64,000 nt of DNA from Thermodesulfovibrio aggregans (GTDB taxonomy: Bacteria; Nitrospirota; Thermodesulfovibrionia; Thermodesulfovibrionales; Thermodesulfovibrionaceae), in assembly GCF_001514535.1 (NCBI RefSeq), contig NZ_BCNO01000001.1, forward strand, positions 186,001-250,000. The letters are read 5' to 3'. Under the pieces are notes generated by a model, which made no database searches, had not been told where the DNA came from, and was given only the letters and a program-made list of their open reading frames with translations. Positions 52,591-63,018 of this stretch are shown piece by piece. The number at the start of each line of letters is the position of its first letter. Positions within the stretch are counted from its first letter, which is position 1. Made by a program: the position numbers and the translations under genes.

Positions 52591-54908
52591 AAGGAAAAAA
52601 TCTTATAATTGTCGAATCACCTGCAAAAGCGAAAACAATCAATAAAATTGTAGGGAAAGATTTTCAGGTAAAGGCATCAATTGGACATATTAAAGACCTT
52701 CCAGAGGACAGACTTGGTGTTAATATAGAAAAAGGATTTGAGCCTGAGTACATTATAATTCCAGGAAAAGAAAAAGTCGTAAAAGAACTAAGAGAGTCTG
52801 CGAAATATGCAAAAAAAATATTTATTGCCACTGATCCTGATAGAGAAGGAGAAGCTATAGCCTATCACATTGCAGAAGAAATAAAGACTTCAGGAGTTCC
52901 AGTTTATAGGGCAATCTTTAATGAAATCACTCCAACTGCCGTAAAAAAGGCAATTGAAAATCCGTCAAAGATAGATTTAAACAAAGTATATTCTCAACAG
53001 GCAAGAAGAATTCTTGACAGACTTGTTGGTTACAACTTGAGTCCTTTTCTCTGGAAGAAGGTTAAAAAAGGGTTAAGTGCTGGAAGGGTTCAATCTGTTG
53101 CTTTACGAATGGTTGTTGAAAGAGAAAAGGAAATACTTACATTTCAGCCCACAGACTACTGGACAATACATGGTGAATTTGAAAGTGACGGGAAAAAACT
53201 TAATGCCAATTTACATAAGTACAGAGGTAAACTTGTCGTTGACAGAAAAGATGAAGAAGCAAAATTTCTAATTACTGTTGAAGAAGAAGCTCAAAAAATT
53301 ATAGATGAACTTAAAGGATTAGATTACTATCTGTCAAAGATTGAAAAGAAAAGAAAAAAGAAAAATCCACCAGAGCCTTTTAGAACCGCAACACTTCAAC
53401 AGCAGGCTTCGTCAGTACTAGGTTTTTCTCCCAAGAAAACCATGTTAATTGCTCAACAACTTTACGAAGGAATTGATATAGAAGGCAGTAGAGTTGGATT
53501 GATTACATATATGAGAACAGACTCTGTAAGAGTTGCTCAGGAAGCAAAACAGTGGGCAAAAAAAATTATTGAGGGAACTTTTGGTAAAGAATTTATCGGT
53601 ACAGACACAGGCAAACAGACTAAAAAAACAACAACACCTATACAGGATGCCCATGAATGTATAAGACCTACTTATCCTGATAAAACACCAGACGTTGTCA
53701 AGAAATATCTTACAAAGGAACAATACTCTTTATATAAACTTATATGGGACAGATTTCTTGCCAGCCAGATGAGCCCCGCTGAGATTGAACAAACTACATA
53801 TATAATTGAAGACAAAGACAGTACTGCCCAATTCAGAGTAAGTGGTTCAGTTATTGTATTTCCAGGATTTCTTGTTCTCTATAAAGATGAAGAAAGTGAG
53901 CAAGATACAATATTGCCTTCTTTGAAAGAAAAATCTCAATTAAAACTTATTGATGTTACATCAGAAAAACATACGACAGAACCTCCTCCAAGATATACAG
54001 AGGCAACACTTGTTAAAGCCCTTGAAGAGAAAGGTATTGGCAGACCTTCTACCTATGCTACTATACTAAGTACAATTCAGGAAAGAGATTATGTAAGAAA
54101 GATCAAAAATAGGCTATATCCAACCTATCTCGGTTTTGTTGTAAATGACCTTCTTGAAGAAAAGTTCCCTGAGTTGATGGATTATAACTTTACTGCAAAA
54201 ATGGAAGAAGATCTTGATAAAATCTCCCTAAACGAAGTTAAGTGGAATAAAGTAATTGAAGAATTTTATAGAGAATTTGAGAAAGATCTTGAGGAAGCTC
54301 TAAAAACTTCCAGAAGAACAAAACCCAGAGAAATCATGACAGAAGTCATATGCGACAGGTGCGGTAAAAATATGGTTATAAGATGGAGCAAAGGATTACC
54401 ATTTTTAGCTTGTTCCAGTTATCCTTCCTGTAAAAATTCCAGATCATTAAGCAAATCTGAAAATGGTAATGAAGCAAAACCAACGGACAAAATATGTCCA
54501 GAATGTGGGGCTCCACTGGTGATAAGAAATGGCAGAAGAGGTGAATTTATTGCCTGTTCAAAATATCCTGAGTGTAAATATACTCAATCAATTACTGCTG
54601 AGATAAAGTGTCCCCAATGCGGTGGAGATATTTTGAAAAAACAAACTAAAAAAGGCAGAAGTTTCTGGGCTTGTTCAAATTATCCAGAGTGTAAATTTAC
54701 ACTATCTTTTGAACCAGTAGCAGTGGAATGTGAAAAATGCAAAGCTCCTTACATGTTGAAAAAGAAAGACAAAAATGGTGAAGAATTTTTAATTTGCCAT
54801 AATCCATCCTGTAAATGTAAAATAGAATTAAACGAAAACTCAGCTGGGACCGACCCTGCGCAGCAGAAGGATGTGAACCCCGCCAGGTCCGGAAGGAAGC
54901 AACGGTAA
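52581..54908 (+). CDS. topA: DNA topoisomerase I
   Basis: This is a 775-residue type IA topoisomerase. It has TOPRIM (LIIVESPAKAKTINKIVG, ATDPDREGEAIAYHIA), the active tyrosine Y310 in GLITYMRTDSVRV, EALEEKGIGRPSTYA-like KALEEKGIGRPSTYATI, and four C-terminal C4 zinc ribbons (CDRCG, CPECG, CPQCG, CEKCK). It relaxes negative supercoils. The final 21 codons, after the last zinc ribbon, are read through the 5' part of the SRP RNA gene (54846-54943). The overlap makes its last residues dictated by RNA structure. Confidence 0.96.
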   Translation: MELKGKNLIIVESPAKAKTINKIVGKDFQVKASIGHIKDLPEDRLGVNIEKGFEPEYIIIPGKEKVVKELRESAKYAKKIFIATDPDREGEAIAYHIAEEIKTSGVPVYRAIFNEITPTAVKKAIENPSKIDLNKVYSQQARRILDRLVGYNLSPFLWKKVKKGLSAGRVQSVALRMVVEREKEILTFQPTDYWTIHGEFESDGKKLNANLHKYRGKLVVDRKDEEAKFLITVEEEAQKIIDELKGLDYYLSKIEKKRKKKNPPEPFRTATLQQQASSVLGFSPKKTMLIAQQLYEGIDIEGSRVGLITYMRTDSVRVAQEAKQWAKKIIEGTFGKEFIGTDTGKQTKKTTTPIQDAHECIRPTYPDKTPDVVKKYLTKEQYSLYKLIWDRFLASQMSPAEIEQTTYIIEDKDSTAQFRVSGSVIVFPGFLVLYKDEESEQDTILPSLKEKSQLKLIDVTSEKHTTEPPPRYTEATLVKALEEKGIGRPSTYATILSTIQERDYVRKIKNRLYPTYLGFVVNDLLEEKFPELMDYNFTAKMEEDLDKISLNEVKWNKVIEEFYREFEKDLEEALKTSRRTKPREIMTEVICDRCGKNMVIRWSKGLPFLACSSYPSCKNSRSLSKSENGNEAKPTDKICPECGAPLVIRNGRRGEFIACSKYPECKYTQSITAEIKCPQCGGDILKKQTKKGRSFWACSNYPECKFTLSFEPVAVECEKCKAPYMLKKKDKNGEEFLICHNPSCKCKIELNENSAGTDPAQQKDVNPARSGRKQR
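54795..54824 (+). promoter_or_regulatory. Candidate promoter for ffs inside topA
   Basis: TTGCCA (54795-54800), 18 nt and TAAAAT (54819-54824) lie in the last zinc ribbon codons of topA. Initiation near 54831 would leave about 15 nt before the mature SRP RNA 5' end. Confidence 0.35.
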
Positions 54909-54943
54909 GCATTCCATTCTGCGTGCCGCAGTAAGTCGGTCCC
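54846..54943 (+). ncRNA. ffs: Signal recognition particle RNA, small (4.5S) type
   Basis: The 98-nt sequence has GGGACCGAC at its 5' end pairing with GTCGGTCCC at its 3' end, and the universally conserved SRP helix 8 tip: GTGAACC, CAGGTCCGGAAGGAAGCA and GGTAAGC. TTTTT follows at 54944-54948, so the terminal stem doubles as a terminator. It shares 54846-54908 with topA on the same strand and precedes dnaX, a neighbour seen in many bacteria. It binds Ffh for co-translational targeting. Confidence 0.97.
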
Positions 54944-54960
54944 TTTTTAAGGAATTTAAG

Positions 54961-56541
54961 ATGGCATATCTGGGCCTAGCAAGAAAATACAGACCTCAAA
55001 AGTTTTCTGATCTAACAGGACAAGAAGTAGTTGTAAAAATACTTGAAAATTCATTAAAAGCTGGAAAGATCTCTCATGCCTATATTTTTTCAGGTCCTAA
55101 AGGAGTTGGCAAAACATCAACAGCAAGGATTCTTGCAAAAGCATTAAACTGTACAGGCCATCAGCCAAGACCCTGCAATGAATGTCCTTCCTGCCTTGCA
55201 ATAAAAGAAGGTAGAGCTATGAGTGTTATAGAAATAGATGCTGCATCTCATACATCAGTGGAAAACATTAGAGATTTAAGAGAGAATATAAGATATGCCT
55301 CTGCAGAAGGGCTTTATAAAGTTTACATAATTGATGAGGCTCACATGTTGAGTCAAGCAGCCTTTAATGCTTTTCTTAAAACTTTGGAAGAACCTCCTCC
55401 TCATGTGGTATTTGTTTTAGCAACAACTGAACCAAGAAAAATTCCTCTAACTGTTTTAAGTAGATGTCAGCATCTTCAATTTAAAAGAATCCCTGTTAAT
55501 TTAATAAAACAACGACTTCAATTTATTTGTATGCAAGAAAATATTGATATTACTGAAGAGGCACTTCATATCATTGCAACAAATGCTGAAGGTAGCATGA
55601 GAGATGCTTTAGTATTGCTTGATCAAGTAACATCATTTACAGATAAAGTCACACAGGAAGATGTAAATCTTCTGATTGGTGGAGCAGATACAGGGCTACT
55701 TTATGAGCTTACAGAATCCTTAATTGAGGGAGAAAAGGAAAGAATTATTTTGCAGATAGAAGAACTAAATAGTATTGGAACTGACTTCAAAAGGCTGACA
55801 ACAGATTTAATTAATTTTCTGAGAAATATACTTGTATGTAAAATCACGAAAAATTTTAAACTTTATGTAACTGAATCAGAGACAGAGCTAATTACAAAAT
55901 TGAGTAAGAAGACATCGGAAGAGCATCTTATTCTTCTCATAAAAGAATTAATTAATTCTGAGTTGGCAATAAAAAATTCGTTTTTCCCGAGAATTATTTT
56001 CGAGATAACTCTTCTCAAACTTAGCCTGCTGTCACACTTCAGAAATATTGATGAAACCATAAGAGAGGTAAACAAAAGAGTGTCTGTGGATAATGCAATT
56101 CCTCCTACATCTTTATCTCAAAATACAGAGAATTTAGTTGAGAAAGAAAAATCTTTACCAGAAAGCACATTAAAATTAAAAGAAACAATCTGGCAGGAAT
56201 TTCTTGAAAAGCTTGAAGTTCAGAATCATCTGCTTGCTACGAAAATTAAACATGCTGAAGTAATTTTTGAAGATAATGAAATTCATTTAATTTACAATGG
56301 TGGTGCTGCTCTTTATGCTGAATCTTTAAAAGAAAATTTATCGGTAATCCAAAATTTATTGAAAGAATCAGGTTATGATGGTAAGATAGTTATACGGACT
56401 GTAGAGAATTTAAATACACATCAGTCAAGGGAAGATTTAACTAAGGAAGTTATTAATCATCCTCTTGTTAAAAAAACTTTGCAGCTTTTTGATGGAAGAA
56501 TTTTTAATATAATACCTAAAAAAGGAGGAGGAGATGTCTAA
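54961..56541 (+). CDS. dnaX: DNA polymerase III gamma/tau subunit
   Basis: This 526-residue clamp-loader ATPase shows [19 protein letters not shown], Walker [16 protein letters not shown], a zinc module ([15 protein letters not shown]), Walker [11 protein letters not shown], and the SRC arginine finger motif. The C-terminal third is divergent. AAGG lies about 8 nt upstream, right after the SRP terminator T-run. No clear programmed frameshift signal was seen in the middle of the gene, so tau may be the main product. It overlaps ebfC by 8 nt. Confidence 0.96.
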   Translation: MAYLGLARKYRPQKFSDLTGQEVVVKILENSLKAGKISHAYIFSGPKGVGKTSTARILAKALNCTGHQPRPCNECPSCLAIKEGRAMSVIEIDAASHTSVENIRDLRENIRYASAEGLYKVYIIDEAHMLSQAAFNAFLKTLEEPPPHVVFVLATTEPRKIPLTVLSRCQHLQFKRIPVNLIKQRLQFICMQENIDITEEALHIIATNAEGSMRDALVLLDQVTSFTDKVTQEDVNLLIGGADTGLLYELTESLIEGEKERIILQIEELNSIGTDFKRLTTDLINFLRNILVCKITKNFKLYVTESETELITKLSKKTSEEHLILLIKELINSELAIKNSFFPRIIFEITLLKLSLLSHFRNIDETIREVNKRVSVDNAIPPTSLSQNTENLVEKEKSLPESTLKLKETIWQEFLEKLEVQNHLLATKIKHAEVIFEDNEIHLIYNGGAALYAESLKENLSVIQNLLKESGYDGKIVIRTVENLNTHQSREDLTKEVINHPLVKKTLQLFDGRIFNIIPKKGGGDV

Positions 56542-56878
56542 AAAGATGTTTGGAGAGATAATGAGGCAAGCTCAAAAAATTCAGGAAGAAATTCAGAGAA
56601 AACAGGAAGAGATAAAAAAGATGACAGTTGAAGCAACAGCAGGCGGAGGAATGGTTACAGTTCAAGCAAATGGAGCAGGAGAAATTATTTCAGTAAAGAT
56701 TGATAAAGAAGTTGTAAATCCTGATGATGTAGAAATGCTTGAAGATTTAGTTCTTGCTGCGGTAAATGAAGCATTAAAAAGAGCTCATGAACTTGCACAA
56801 AGCGAGATGGCTAAAGTTTCTCTACCGTTCAATCTTCCAGGAATGCCTGACCTAAGCAGTATTTTTGGAAGATTATGA
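56534..56878 (+). CDS. ebfC: YbaB/EbfC nucleoid-associated protein
   Basis: This 114-residue protein has the family pattern: an N-terminal helix ([18 protein letters not shown]), the core [20 protein letters not shown], and a helical C-terminus rich in Ala. The dimer binds DNA. AAAGGAGGAGG overlaps the dnaX end. dnaX-ebfC-recR is a conserved operon order. Confidence 0.95.
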   Translation: MSKKMFGEIMRQAQKIQEEIQRKQEEIKKMTVEATAGGGMVTVQANGAGEIISVKIDKEVVNPDDVEMLEDLVLAAVNEALKRAHELAQSEMAKVSLPFNLPGMPDLSSIFGRL

Positions 56879-57468
56879 GTAATCCTATAGAGAAACTTAT
56901 TGAAAATCTTTGCAAACTTCCGGGGATTGGTAGAAAAACTGCTCAGAGACTTGCTTTTTTTATAATGAGCATGCCACAGCAAGAAGCTATTGATATAGCA
57001 CAGGCAATTATAAATCTGAAAAAAAACGCTAAATACTGCTCTGTTTGTTTTAACATTACGGAGCAGGAAAAATGCAATATATGCAGTAATCCTGAAAGAG
57101 ATCAATCTATAATATGTGTAGTAGAAGAACCAAGCAATATAGTTTTATTTGAAAAAACTGGATATAAGGGTACATATCATGTTCTTGGAGGAAATATATC
57201 TCCTGTTGATGGATTAACTCCAGATAAGTTAAAGATAAAAGAGCTTGAAGAGAGAGTTAAAACAGGTCAGATCAAAGAAGTTATAATCTCAACAAGCCCA
57301 AATACAAAAGGAGAGCTTACAGCACAATGGATCGCTGATATGTTAAAAAAATACGACATTAAAATATCAAGAATTGCCTATGGGCTTCCTATAGGGATTG
57401 ACATTGAGTTTGCAGATGAAGTAACATTGTCAAAAGCTTTAGAAGGAAGGAAGCCTGTGAATGTATGA
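56875..57468 (+). CDS. recR: Recombination protein RecR
   Basis: This 197-residue protein has the helix-hairpin-helix [17 protein letters not shown], a C4 zinc finger (CSVC, CNIC), a Toprim domain ([12 protein letters not shown]) and a C-terminal Walker B-like region. It works with RecF/RecO in loading RecA on gaps. The start overlaps ebfC by 4 nt, and the end overlaps the next gene by 8 nt. Confidence 0.96.
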   Translation: MSNPIEKLIENLCKLPGIGRKTAQRLAFFIMSMPQQEAIDIAQAIINLKKNAKYCSVCFNITEQEKCNICSNPERDQSIICVVEEPSNIVLFEKTGYKGTYHVLGGNISPVDGLTPDKLKIKELEERVKTGQIKEVIISTSPNTKGELTAQWIADMLKKYDIKISRIAYGLPIGIDIEFADEVTLSKALEGRKPVNV

Positions 57469-58195
57469 AGAGCTAAAAAAAAGAAGATTAGAGCTTGAAA
57501 AAACATTAGAGGAAATTGCTGAAGAGACGAAGATAAAGAAGTCTTACTTGCAGTTCATAGAAGAAGGTGATTTTGATAAATTACCAATTGCAGTATACAC
57601 AAGAGCATATATTATAACCTATGCGAAAAATCTTGGAGTCGATCCATCAGCTATTTTAAAAGATTATGAAAATTATCTCCAATCAAAACAAAATACTAAA
57701 AGAGAAATCGAACTAAATGACATAGAATCGTCCGATCAAAAAACATCTTTTTTCAAAAAGTTACCAAACTGGAGTATAACCTTAGCGGTCATATTTATAG
57801 TTTTTTTTATAGTTTTTCTACTTATCAAATCTGAGAGAAAAGAACAAATCTTACCTCCCCCACCCCCTGTAAAGCAAGAGACGAACTCAGAAATATCAAA
57901 AATTGAGGAAAAAATAGAAACAAACATGTCTCAACAGGAATCTCCAGTAAAAGAACAAAAACTTATAATTGAAACTTCTGATAAAGTGTGGATGAGAATA
58001 ACCATAGATGATAGGGACAAGAGAGAGTTTCTTCTCAATCCAGGACAAAAGATACAACTTCAAGCTAATAAATCTTTCAGACTTCATATAGGAAATGCTG
58101 GAGGAGTTAAAGTTTTATTTAACGGTAAAGACATGGGAAAAATTGGAGAAACCGGTCAGGTAGTATATCTCAATCTTCCACAGGAGAAAAATTGA
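57461..58195 (+). CDS. RodZ-like helix-turn-helix membrane protein
   Basis: This 244-residue protein has a cytoplasmic Xre-type HTH (KTLEEIAEETKIKKSYLQFI, with the YTRAYIITYAKNLGVD helix), one membrane helix (about 108-124, ITLAVIFIVFFIVFLLI), a proline-rich linker and a C-terminal DUF4115 beta domain (KVWMRITIDDRDKREFLL). This is the RodZ domain order, a link between MreB and cell-wall synthesis. No MreB is in the window, so the function stays inferred. Confidence 0.85.
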   Translation: MYEELKKRRLELEKTLEEIAEETKIKKSYLQFIEEGDFDKLPIAVYTRAYIITYAKNLGVDPSAILKDYENYLQSKQNTKREIELNDIESSDQKTSFFKKLPNWSITLAVIFIVFFIVFLLIKSERKEQILPPPPPVKQETNSEISKIEEKIETNMSQQESPVKEQKLIIETSDKVWMRITIDDRDKREFLLNPGQKIQLQANKSFRLHIGNAGGVKVLFNGKDMGKIGETGQVVYLNLPQEKN

Positions 58196-60279
58196 AGGGA
58201 GAAAATCTATTAGAATTTATTAGAAAATCTGATAAACCTCTAAGTTTCAAAGAAATAGCAGAGGCTTTTGGACTAAAATCTTCTGAAAGAAAAAAGTTAA
58301 AGCGCCTTCTTAAAGACCTTGTCACTCAAGGAAAGATTTTGAGAAATCGAAAAGGACTTTACTTGCCTGTTAAGGAAGTACAACTAATAACAGGCTTTTT
58401 TGAGGCTCACAGAAATGGATATGGCTTTGTAATTCCTGACTCTCCCAGTGAAAGAGATATATTCATCCCTCCCCATGCGACAATGGGAGCAATGCATGGA
58501 GACAGAGTTGTTGCAAGGCTTGAACAGAGAAGGAAAAGAGAAGGAAGAATAATAAGAATACTTGAAAGAGCTGTAAAAAGAGTTGTTGGTTTAGTAGAAA
58601 AATCAGGTCCAATTTTTTATATTCAACCAAGAAATAAAAATATAAATCAACAGATTGTTATTGCACCAGGAGAAATTAAAGTTAAACCAGGAGATATTGT
58701 TCTTGCTGAGGTTACAACCTATCAATCAATAAATAAACCTTTAGTTGCAAAAATAATTAAAGTTTTTGAAAAACCCAAAAACTCCAGACAAGATATTGAA
58801 ATACTTACCTATGAATATGATTTACCAAAAAAGTTTCCTAATGATGTGATTACTGCTTCGGAAGAAATTTCTTCCAAAGGTATTTCAAAAAGACAGTTTA
58901 AAAACAGAGTTGATCTAAGAGAACTTCCCACAGTAACCATAGATGGAGAAAATGCAAAGGATTTTGACGATGCTGTCTCTATAAAGAAAACAAGAAACGG
59001 TTTTATACTCTGGGTTCACATAGCTGATGTAAGTCATTATGTAAAATGGAACTCTACCATAGACATAGAAGCAAGACAAAGAGGAACAAGCGTTTATTTA
59101 CCAGACCGTGTAATACCTATGCTTCCTCCAGCATTGAGTGAAAATATATGCAGTTTACTTCCAAAAACTCCAAGACTTACCTTTACAGTAGAAATGCATT
59201 TCAGTAACTCAGGAGAAAGAAAGGAAACTCTTTTTTATCCCAGTATAATCCAGACTGTAGAGAGAATGACCTATACTTCAGTTAAAAAAATTTTAATTGA
59301 TAAAGATGCAGAAGAGATTAAAAGATATAAAAGCCTTGTACCTCATTTTGAAAGAATGGCTGAACTTTGCGAAATACTTAAGAATAAAAGAAAAAAAAGA
59401 GGTAGCCTCGATTTTGATCTTCCCGAACCAGAGGTTTTACTTGACATAAAAGGAGATCCTCAGGCAATAATTAAAGCTGAAAGAAATCTTGCTCACTTTA
59501 TAATTGAAGAATTCATGATAGCAGCAAATGAGGCAGTTGCAGAGTTTTTATATTCCAAAAATGTTCCATGCCTTTACCGTGTTCATGAAGAACCTGAACC
59601 CAATAAAATTCAATATCTTACTAAAATTATCAAAAATTTGGGCATTTTAAAAGAAGACTTGAAGCCATCTAAGTTTCATGAATTCATCGGAGTAGTCAAA
59701 GGTACTCCCTATGAAGAGATAGTGAACTATCTAATTTTAAGAAGTTTAAAACAAGCCCGTTATAGTCCAGAAAATGTTGGACATTTTGGATTGGCATCAG
59801 AATGTTATACTCATTTTACCTCACCTATAAGAAGATATCCTGACCTCATTGTTCACAGAATTTTAAAGGAATTTTTACAAAAAGAAAAAATATCAAAAGA
59901 AAGAAAAAAGGAGCTTGAAGAGATTCTGCCCGATATTGCCATTCATAGTTCAAGAATGGAAAGAAGAGCTGATTCTGTTGAAAGAGATTCTATTCAAATA
60001 ATGAGAGTGTGGTTTATGAAAGACAAGGTTGGAGAAGAGTTTAATGGAAAAGTTACAATGGTTAGTCCAGAGGGATTAAGAGTAAGACTTGAAGAATATT
60101 ATATTGAAGGATTCTTGCCTATTTCTTACATGACTGACGATTTTTATCAATTTGATGAAAAAAAATACTGCCTGATGGGCTTGAAGAAAAAAAGAAAGTT
60201 TACAATTGGCACGTCTTTACAAATTAGAGTTTCAAAAGTAAACATTGATGAAAGAGAGATAATTTTTGAACTTCTGTGA
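58192..60279 (+). CDS. rnr: Ribonuclease R
   Basis: This is a 695-residue 3'-5' exoribonuclease with an N-terminal winged helix, cold-shock domains, the RNB catalytic domain (IDGENAKDFDDAVSIKK with the Asp cluster, GTSVYLPDRVIPMLPPALSENICSLLP in two parts, HFTSPIRRYPDLIVHR) and a C-terminal S1 domain. The TTG start at 58192 overlaps the preceding stop (TTGA) and follows CAGGAG. It degrades structured RNA. It is the last gene of the rightward operon. Confidence 0.95.
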   Translation: MKGENLLEFIRKSDKPLSFKEIAEAFGLKSSERKKLKRLLKDLVTQGKILRNRKGLYLPVKEVQLITGFFEAHRNGYGFVIPDSPSERDIFIPPHATMGAMHGDRVVARLEQRRKREGRIIRILERAVKRVVGLVEKSGPIFYIQPRNKNINQQIVIAPGEIKVKPGDIVLAEVTTYQSINKPLVAKIIKVFEKPKNSRQDIEILTYEYDLPKKFPNDVITASEEISSKGISKRQFKNRVDLRELPTVTIDGENAKDFDDAVSIKKTRNGFILWVHIADVSHYVKWNSTIDIEARQRGTSVYLPDRVIPMLPPALSENICSLLPKTPRLTFTVEMHFSNSGERKETLFYPSIIQTVERMTYTSVKKILIDKDAEEIKRYKSLVPHFERMAELCEILKNKRKKRGSLDFDLPEPEVLLDIKGDPQAIIKAERNLAHFIIEEFMIAANEAVAEFLYSKNVPCLYRVHEEPEPNKIQYLTKIIKNLGILKEDLKPSKFHEFIGVVKGTPYEEIVNYLILRSLKQARYSPENVGHFGLASECYTHFTSPIRRYPDLIVHRILKEFLQKEKISKERKKELEEILPDIAIHSSRMERRADSVERDSIQIMRVWFMKDKVGEEFNGKVTMVSPEGLRVRLEEYYIEGFLPISYMTDDFYQFDEKKYCLMGLKKKRKFTIGTSLQIRVSKVNIDEREIIFELL

Positions 60280-60349
60280 AATAGAGAAAATTCTCAGTTT
60301 TAGAAGATTAAATATAAATAAATTGATAAACTCAAAAAATCCTCTATTT
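60280..60349. other. Convergent intergenic gap between rnr and coaD
   Basis: This 70-nt AT-rich gap contains GAGAAAATTCTC near its left end and a distant complement AAATAGAG/CTCTATTT at its two ends. Neither makes a strong terminator, so how the two convergent operons stop is unclear. Confidence 0.4.
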
Positions 60350-60850
60350 TCAGGAAAGACCACGTAAGTTCTGGAATTTTTCTTTTAATGCCTTTTCAAC
60401 AATTGGGGGGACAAGGTTTTTTACAGAGCCTCCAAAATATGCAATTTCTTTAACAATACTGGAAGAAAGAAAAGAATATTCTTCAGAAGGCATTAAAAAT
60501 ACTGTTTCGGCCTCTTTAAAAAGTCTGCGATTGGCATGAGCAAGTTGAAGTTCAAACTCATAGTCTGACACTGCTCTTAACCCTCTCACAATAGCTACAG
60601 CTCCTTTTTCTTTTAAAAAATCAACAAGAAGACCATCAAAGGATTCAACTTTTAAATTTTTAAGTCCCTTTGTTGTTTCCTTTATAAAATGAACTCTCTC
60701 TTCCACAGTAAAAACAGGATTTTTTTTATAACTTGACACTGCAACAGCAACTATAAGTTCATCAAAAATTTTAAGTGCTCTTTTGATGACATCAAGATGT
60801 CCATTTGTTATAGGATCAAATGTTCCCGGATAAATTCCTATTTTTTTCAC
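60350..60850 (-). CDS. coaD: Phosphopantetheine adenylyltransferase
   Basis: This 166-residue enzyme makes dephospho-CoA. It has the nucleotidyl transferase GIYPGTFDPITNGHLDVI motif (TxGH), IVRGLRAVSDYEFELQLAHANR, and EYSFLSSSIVKEIA. Standard length. It overlaps rsmD by 4 nt at its start. Confidence 0.96.
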   Translation of the reverse strand: MKKIGIYPGTFDPITNGHLDVIKRALKIFDELIVAVAVSSYKKNPVFTVEERVHFIKETTKGLKNLKVESFDGLLVDFLKEKGAVAIVRGLRAVSDYEFELQLAHANRRLFKEAETVFLMPSEEYSFLSSSIVKEIAYFGGSVKNLVPPIVEKALKEKFQNLRGLS

Positions 60851-61344
60851 TCTTCCCTCCTATAAACAGTTAAAAGAGTATCACCGTATTTGTAGCATTT
60901 GTGTATCTTGAGAGCTTTAAGTTTTTCCCTTAATGATTCTTTTTTATAATGTTGCAGTATCAATAAGCCATTTTCTTTAACAAGAAGTTTTTTTTCGAAT
61001 ACTTTGAATAATCTTTCCAGTTCTCCTGATTCATATGGAGGATCTGCAAAAATTATGTCATATGCTCTGGAACTCTGTTCAAGAAAATGCACTGCATCCA
61101 GATTGTAAACTTTTGCTTTATCTGAAAGTTTCTTTTTCTGGAGGGTGTTTTTTATAAAAATGCATAAAACAGGATCTTTTTCTACAAATATTACCTCACA
61201 GGCACCTCTTTTTAAAGCTTCCATGCCAACTAAGCCCTTACCTGCATAGAGGTCAATAAATGTTTTGTCCTGTACATCTTTTAAAATGTCAAAAATAGCC
61301 TTTCTAACAATTGCAGGAGTTGGTCTTACTGTTTTTTGAACCAT
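60847..61344 (-). CDS. rsmD: 16S rRNA G966 N2-methyltransferase RsmD
   Basis: This 165-residue SAM methyltransferase shows VRPTPAIVRKAIFDIL, FIDLYAGKGLVGMEALKRGA (SAM site) and IIFADPPYESGELE (DPPY catalytic motif). It is shorter at the N-terminus than E. coli RsmD, which normally carries GxxrgR before RPT; the start of the family is trimmed here. The rsmD-coaD pair is widely conserved. It lies 4 nt after purN. Confidence 0.9.
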   Translation of the reverse strand: MVQKTVRPTPAIVRKAIFDILKDVQDKTFIDLYAGKGLVGMEALKRGACEVIFVEKDPVLCIFIKNTLQKKKLSDKAKVYNLDAVHFLEQSSRAYDIIFADPPYESGELERLFKVFEKKLLVKENGLLILQHYKKESLREKLKALKIHKCYKYGDTLLTVYRREE

Positions 61345-61348
61345 TTTT

Positions 61349-61999
61349 TTATTCCCTTATTTCTGGATTTGTAAAGTATTTTTCTGGCAAACTATAGTCT
61401 AAAATTTTTACTTTTCTTCCTTCTACCTTAAGTCTTCCTTCAGCAAAAAGTCTTATTGCTTCAGGATAAATTTTATGTTCAAGCTTTAGGATTCTCTCAG
61501 AAAGGCTTTCTTCTGTATCCTCAGGATGAACTGGCACAGCTGCCTGAATTATTATTGGTCCTGTATCAACTCCTTCGTCAACAAAATGAACAGTGCAACC
61601 ACTTATTCTAACTCCATAATCAACTGCCTGTTTCTGACCATGCAATCCTGGAAATGATGGAAGAAGAGCTGGATGGATGTTCATAATTCTATTTGGAAAA
61701 GCATCAAGCAGAGGTTTTTTAACTATTCTCATAAATCCTGCCAGAACTACAAGTTCTACACCTTTTGATAAAAGTTCATCTCTTATTTTTTCATAAAAGG
61801 CTTCCTTTGAAGAAAAGTCTTTTGGATTGACATAAAGATAAGGTATTCCATGTTTTTTAGCTCTCTCTATTGCATATGCCTCTGGATTGTCAACAATAAG
61901 AATTTCTATTTTTGCTTGAAGCTTGCCAGCTTCAATCTCATCAATTATCGCCTGAAAATTAGAACCTCTTCCTGATGCTAAAACTCCTATTTTAAGCAT
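61349..61999 (-). CDS. purN: Phosphoribosylglycinamide formyltransferase
   Basis: This 216-residue purine-pathway enzyme transfers a formyl group to GAR. It has [27 protein letters not shown], the catalytic [16 protein letters not shown], and the [17 protein letters not shown] motif. Standard length and single domain. It sits 2 nt after hemE. Confidence 0.96.
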   Translation of the reverse strand: MLKIGVLASGRGSNFQAIIDEIEAGKLQAKIEILIVDNPEAYAIERAKKHGIPYLYVNPKDFSSKEAFYEKIRDELLSKGVELVVLAGFMRIVKKPLLDAFPNRIMNIHPALLPSFPGLHGQKQAVDYGVRISGCTVHFVDEGVDTGPIIIQAAVPVHPEDTEESLSERILKLEHKIYPEAIRLFAEGRLKVEGRKVKILDYSLPEKYFTNPEIRE

Positions 62000-62001
62000 T
62001 T

Positions 62002-63018
62002 TTAAACCTCCTCAAAACGAAATTCATGAATAAAATCAACAACTTTTTTCAATACATCAACATTGGTATTAATATTAACCCCATGACCAAGATTAAAAAT
62101 ATGAGATTTTGCAGAATTTCCATCAATTAACACATTTTTTACTCTTTTTAAAATCTCATCTTCTCTACCAAGAAGAACAAGAGGATCAAGATTACCCTGA
62201 ATAGGTCTATAATTAAGATAAAAACAGGCATCCTTTATATCAACTCTCCAGTCAAGACTAAAAACATCAAATTCTAAATCTTTAATTTGATTAAGAAGTC
62301 CTGATGTATTTGAACAATAATAGATTAAAGGAACAGACATAGATATTTGCTTTAGTATTTTTTCTAAATAGGGTTTGCAGAATATTCCATAATCAAAAGG
62401 AGAGAGAATCCCAGCCCATGTATCAAAAATCTGTACTGCATGAACTCCAGCATTTATTTGCTCAATGAGATACTTAGTTGTTGCCTCTGTAAGAGTCTCC
62501 ATAAGCCTATGAAAGTTTTGGGGTTCTGAAAAGATAAATCTTTTTGTATTAACAAAATCCTTTGAAGAACCTCCTTCAATCACATATGTTGCGAGAGTGA
62601 ATGGTGAAGCAGAAAAACCTATCAGAGGAACATCAAGTTCTTTTATTAAAATTTTAATTGTCTCAAAAACAAAATCTACGGCTGATAGATCAAATTCTTT
62701 TAAATTTTTTAAATCAAACCCTGTTCTTATAACAGGTGAAACCTCTGGACCTTTATCTATAAAATCTATTTTCAAACCCATTGCTTCAAGAGGTATCAAG
62801 ATATCTGAAAAAAGGATAGCTGCATCAACATTTAAAATCTTTACAGGCTGAAGTGTCACTTCTGCTGCAATTTCAGGAGTTTTGCACATTGTAAGAAAAT
62901 CATATTTTTGCCTTATTTTTTGATACTCTGGCATATATCTTCCTGCCTGTCTCATAAACCATACAGGAGTATATGAAGGTCTTATACCCTGACAGGCTTT
63001 TAAAAAGGCATCTTTCAT
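62002..63018 (-). CDS. hemE: Uroporphyrinogen decarboxylase
   Basis: This 338-residue enzyme decarboxylates uroporphyrinogen III to coproporphyrinogen III. It has [14 protein letters not shown] at the N-terminus, [43 protein letters not shown] and the late NLGHGV motif. It overlaps the radical SAM gene by 4 nt. Its company with a siroheme-route type radical SAM protein is notable. Confidence 0.95.
   Translation of the reverse strand: MKDAFLKACQGIRPSYTPVWFMRQAGRYMPEYQKIRQKYDFLTMCKTPEIAAEVTLQPVKILNVDAAILFSDILIPLEAMGLKIDFIDKGPEVSPVIRTGFDLKNLKEFDLSAVDFVFETIKILIKELDVPLIGFSASPFTLATYVIEGGSSKDFVNTKRFIFSEPQNFHRLMETLTEATTKYLIEQINAGVHAVQIFDTWAGILSPFDYGIFCKPYLEKILKQISMSVPLIYYCSNTSGLLNQIKDLEFDVFSLDWRVDIKDACFYLNYRPIQGNLDPLVLLGREDEILKRVKNVLIDGNSAKSHIFNLGHGVNINTNVDVLKKVVDFIHEFRFEEV

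Noticed and set aside
56517-56530. A6G slippery stretch near the end of dnaX as a tau/gamma frameshift
   Set aside because: It lies only a few codons from the stop and is part of the ebfC ribosome-binding site; a shift there would not make a gamma-type truncation.
60280-60349. Bidirectional terminator between rnr and coaD
   Set aside because: The local inverted repeats are too short or too far apart, and no GC-rich stem with a T-run is present.
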